Assembly (NCBI RefSeq): GCF_002443255.2 | Contig: NW_019211459.1 | Span: 21,788,147-21,852,146 of the forward strand | DNA: 64,000 nt | From: Varroa destructor | Taxonomy: Eukaryota; Arthropoda; Arachnida; Mesostigmata; Varroidae | Direction: 5' to 3' | Shown: piece after piece, positions 60,571-64,000 of the stretch | How the letters are laid out: every line of letters begins with the position of its first letter | Numbering within the stretch: position 1 is the first letter of the stretch | The notes under the pieces: model-generated | What the model saw: the letters and a program-made list of their open reading frames with translations, nothing else | Told to the model about the DNA's origin: nothing | Database searches by the model: none | Program-made: the position numbers and the translations under genes

Positions 60571-63170
60571 AATCTAGAAGTAAAAAAAAAAGGGAAAAAA
60601 AACATCGGAATTGACAACGTGATCCATTTTCCAAAGATTCATTACACGGCGCAACCGGTGATCAGAACAGCCGTTGTTTGTTTATTTGCAATGCCTTAGC
60701 ATACAGTTTCTTTCGGTGTAATTCTTTATACTACATATGTTTGCAATCTTTTTTTGGTGACACCAAGGTTTTGGAATCACCTATTCTCCGGTATAACGTC
60801 AAGCATTTGCCACACGAAATGATATAGCTGATATGAATCTTGTTGCATCTGACAGATCTATGAAACGGCACACAAAGAGCTATGAACCAAAATTTTTCTA
60901 CTGCTAAATTCCGGTATTAAATGTTCCACATGTTGAATTGTTGTTGACTAGTTTTTGCCGATGTTAAAATCTGAATCAACGATGCAACAACAATGCAATC
61001 AGTCAGATGTATATTAGCTATCCAGACCACGTCATCCCACTTGTGCAGTTCTACGAACTCCGATGATTTTTCATTCATATTTTTACCTTTCCAGTGCCCT
61101 CTCTTTAAAGAAACATTATTTTGCGAGCACTATATTATTGGACTGTTTTTGAAACAGACAAAAAAAAAACTACACATGAGACCTGCATACAACATCTGAG
61201 AACACCGCGATGATGGCCGAACAAACCAGTAGCGACATTCCTTCTATACGTATAATAATAATAATAAGGCATCTGGGTTTTTATCCGCATTGAGCATTCG
61301 TGCTGTGGAGGCCCTTATGGCCAGCTAAGTTGCTGTTTTGGAGAAAAGACATGATTTCTTTGTCAAGAAGAGGCAATCCGTCGACAACAATCAGTCATGA
61401 CCTCACACGATCGTGGCCGAGAAAATGCTTACGTTGTAACGGGCTGAGGTTGGCGTCTTCATTGAGTTGTGACATAGCTACGTAACAATTCGTCTCTGCT
61501 ATTCAAATGATCTAGAATAAATGGCCACGCATTTACGTGGAAATCATAACGTATTTTCAAAGGATATACCGAGTGCGATCCTTCAAATCATATGTTGAAA
61601 AAAAAAAAAAACTATTTTGTGAGACCGGGATGGAAAACACTTATGTATATAACGACTGTATTTACATAGGTCATAACAAGCCAAAGTGATACGGCTATTA
61701 AACGCCGTTTAAAAAGGCCAAAATCGGTTTAGTCAATAGACGACTAGGAAAGATCGGTGCTTCAAAGCGGCCAGCTCGTTCTTTCATCAATTAAAAATAT
61801 CTGGTAATAGCTCGATCCTTATGCTCGTTAGAATTACTACCATTTCTTCTTTAGTCATCGTAATTGTTCGTCATATCAAACATTTATCAACATATCAAAC
61901 ACTACGGAGTGTCCAACTGGTCCTTAGTAGGACCAGACGAAACCTGCCATGCCGCGGTCGGCCAGCCTAGACGACGTACACAAAATCTAAAGGCCAAGAA
62001 CGTTATACCGCCATTGAAACTCCACAGAGCCCTAGCGACTCCAACCCGAAAGCTGATTATGTCTGAGAAATAAAAAGGAAATGATTGCGGATCTGTAAGG
62101 GAGGTCTGAGTCAGAGCGAGCCTAGCAACATATACGCAAGACACACGCATCGGGAGCGGCTGCTTGTGATGAACATCATGCGGCAAACTGCTCAAGCGCA
62201 GAGACGAATTCGGCGAAGATCGGCGACGTCTGTCGGATGATCAGCTCTGGGCCAAGGACCGATCGAAGCTAGCCTGATACTCAACAGCAAATATATATGA
62301 TATAATGCAGTGTTGTTTCTCTCCCTTCATCATCGAGCGTTTCGTCTTGGTGCCTATAGGCTAAATAGAGTCCAGTTACTGTTACGGTATAGGAGTTCCA
62401 CGCCAATTAGTACGCTCAGCTCTGAAGCGGCCGACGATTTTGGTCTACCTCTGCACTGATTTATTGGCTTGAGCCCAGTCAGTTGCTTCACGAGCCGCTG
62501 AACTCGACCGAGGCGGCGCCCGCCCGACCAATTTTTGATCGAATTGACCTTAAAGGGGGTCAAATCAGACGCATCTATCGAGAAAGCCCATGTTTTTATT
62601 GTATCAGACAGCCCTCAGTATGGACACTATGTGTCCTGAATTTGACAATTTCGAACTCGAACTGCAGTATGATAGCTTGCTTGCAGATGATGCTCTAATA
62701 TTATTTAATGTTACAGTTACGGAAAAAGTTAGAATGGAATGCAACAAATCAATAACAATCTTAAGTTAGGGTGCAACGTTACAATGCCGTCAATTCGACG
62801 AACGAATGAATACCACTGATGTATCAAAGGCAAACGCCAATACCTACCCAAATATATTTTATGCCATCTAACACAAAACATTCGAAGTCGTGTTCTTGAT
62901 TTTCAATAGAAACCCATGAGGGAACGGCTTAGGTGTCCCGAGCGCTTAAAATTCAGAATTTCACGGACTGCTTATTCTATTCGTCAGGACTCGCCGCTGT
63001 GGGGCAACGCGCGGACGATCAGTAAATCGCCACTCAATCTACACATTGTTGTTACCTTATTTTGAAGCCGTATTTTTTTTATTCTAACCACGTGAGATAG
63101 TGGTTAAGCACGGCTGAAGTTCAGAACGGCGAGGGCTGGCGCGGGGAACAGCGGCAAGCCAATAGAAAAT
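60571..63170. other. No gene seen
   Basis: AT-rich with a short AAT repeat at 61254-61267. ORFs near 61.9-62.2 kb on both strands are not recognisable. Confidence 0.55.
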
Positions 63171-63257
63171 GGCGTCTTCTGCCAAAGTGGGCGCAGCAAC
63201 CGCAAAATGGTTTTACTTTTTAGTGTTGCGCCGGTTATCAGTGGCGTCGGGGTGACC
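63171..63257 (+). CDS. Short ORF or first exon in a small GC-rich patch
   Basis: A 28-codon frame starts MASSAKVGAATAKWFYFLV at an ATG with A at -3 and G at +4 and ends with TGA. A CCAAT box (gccaat) lies about 10-15 bases upstream, in a GC-rich patch of roughly 150 bp. Such Ala/Ser-rich starts are common for animal first exons, but no strong donor is evident before the stop. Confidence 0.2.
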
Positions 63258-64000
63258 CCGTGTCGTCTGCTTTGTTTGATTGCTCTTTTGGTCTGACTTC
63301 ATAGTTCCTCTCCCTACGCTCGTTCTACACGATCCCGTCTGTCTCTGATCTTTGAGCCATATTTTCAAAAGATTGAACCGCTCAGATACGATCGGTGTGC
63401 GAATTTGTGGTCCGTCTTCGTCTTCTGTACACTGCGCCGATTTGTTGGAATGCATCGGCCACGGCTGCAGCTCTGATGACAACAGCAAGTGGTAAGTCCA
63501 TATATCTAGCATCTGTTAACGGCTTGGAGGTTGGTCATAGGATCTCAAATATGAAACAAAAAAAATCTTCGACCAGAACGCCCTCTAACTGCGTCGCTCA
63601 TCGTTAATAACGATAATACTTAACAACGACTCGACGCAAAACTAAACGCAACTAAGCAATGATTGTACCTGATTTTTTTGTAAGTTTTGTCCGCCTTGAC
63701 CACGCTGGTCCAAACTGGACTATAGATCCATAAACCTGCAACTAATTCAGGCCTTCAGCCTTGAATCGAGCACAGTCTCACAGAATTGCGCATGTGCTTG
63801 TCATTGTTCTAAGAAATTCACAGTACCATCATCTAGCAGAGTTTCTATACTCGAATATATTTGACAAGGATGTTTTGCATTGTTTCATGTACAAAGAAAG
63901 GTCGAAGGAGAACCAAATCAGAATCATACGGCTAACGTTGACACACGGGGATGAGTTGTCTCGACTATATTTAGCAAACCAGGTCTGGTTCGTTGCTCCC
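63258..64000. other. Window edge, no gene seen
   Basis: No supported exon. If the short ORF at 63171 is a first exon, the rest of that gene would lie here or beyond the window. Confidence 0.5.

Overview
The window is eukaryotic nuclear DNA, most likely from an arthropod. It is AT-rich and gene-poor, has long dinucleotide and trinucleotide microsatellites, and its one unmistakable gene is split by GT-AG introns. That gene's protein is a metazoan alpha/gamma-class protein phosphatase 1. A mite or another chelicerate would fit the intron sizes and base composition, but the sequence does not settle the taxon.

On the minus strand, 9932-19819 holds a complete PP1 catalytic subunit gene: six coding exons, 318 codons, all splice sites canonical and in phase, with a first intron of about 7.2 kb. 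All metal-ligand and catalytic motifs are intact. Upstream of its start codon (19.8-21.9 kb) is a more GC-rich stretch with three long microsatellites and YY1-like motifs, the likely 5' leader and promoter zone.

Also on the minus strand, 32184-35413 holds what I read as a two-exon gene for a 214-residue homeodomain protein. Its homeodomain aligns over 60 positions without gaps but lacks the near-invariant Trp48, Phe49 and Arg52, while keeping Asn51 and a Lys at position 50. A same-strand TATA and GC-box promoter candidate lies about 4 kb upstream, at 39.5 kb. This gene is the most interesting item in the window.

The rest is mostly non-coding sequence. It contains a decayed non-LTR retrotransposon reverse transcriptase fragment (2.7-3.0 kb), a possible LTR-retrotransposon integrase C-terminus (47.0-47.4 kb), several near-perfect hairpins (14.55, 25.78 and 26.48 kb), CRE-type palindromes next to TATA boxes (24.1 and 41.9 kb), a GC-richer, stop-poor island (49.8-51.0 kb), and a few unassigned ORFs or possible exons (15.4, 24.2, 57.6, 60.4 and 63.2 kb). 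I see no rRNA, no convincing tRNA, no CRISPR array and no intact transposon.
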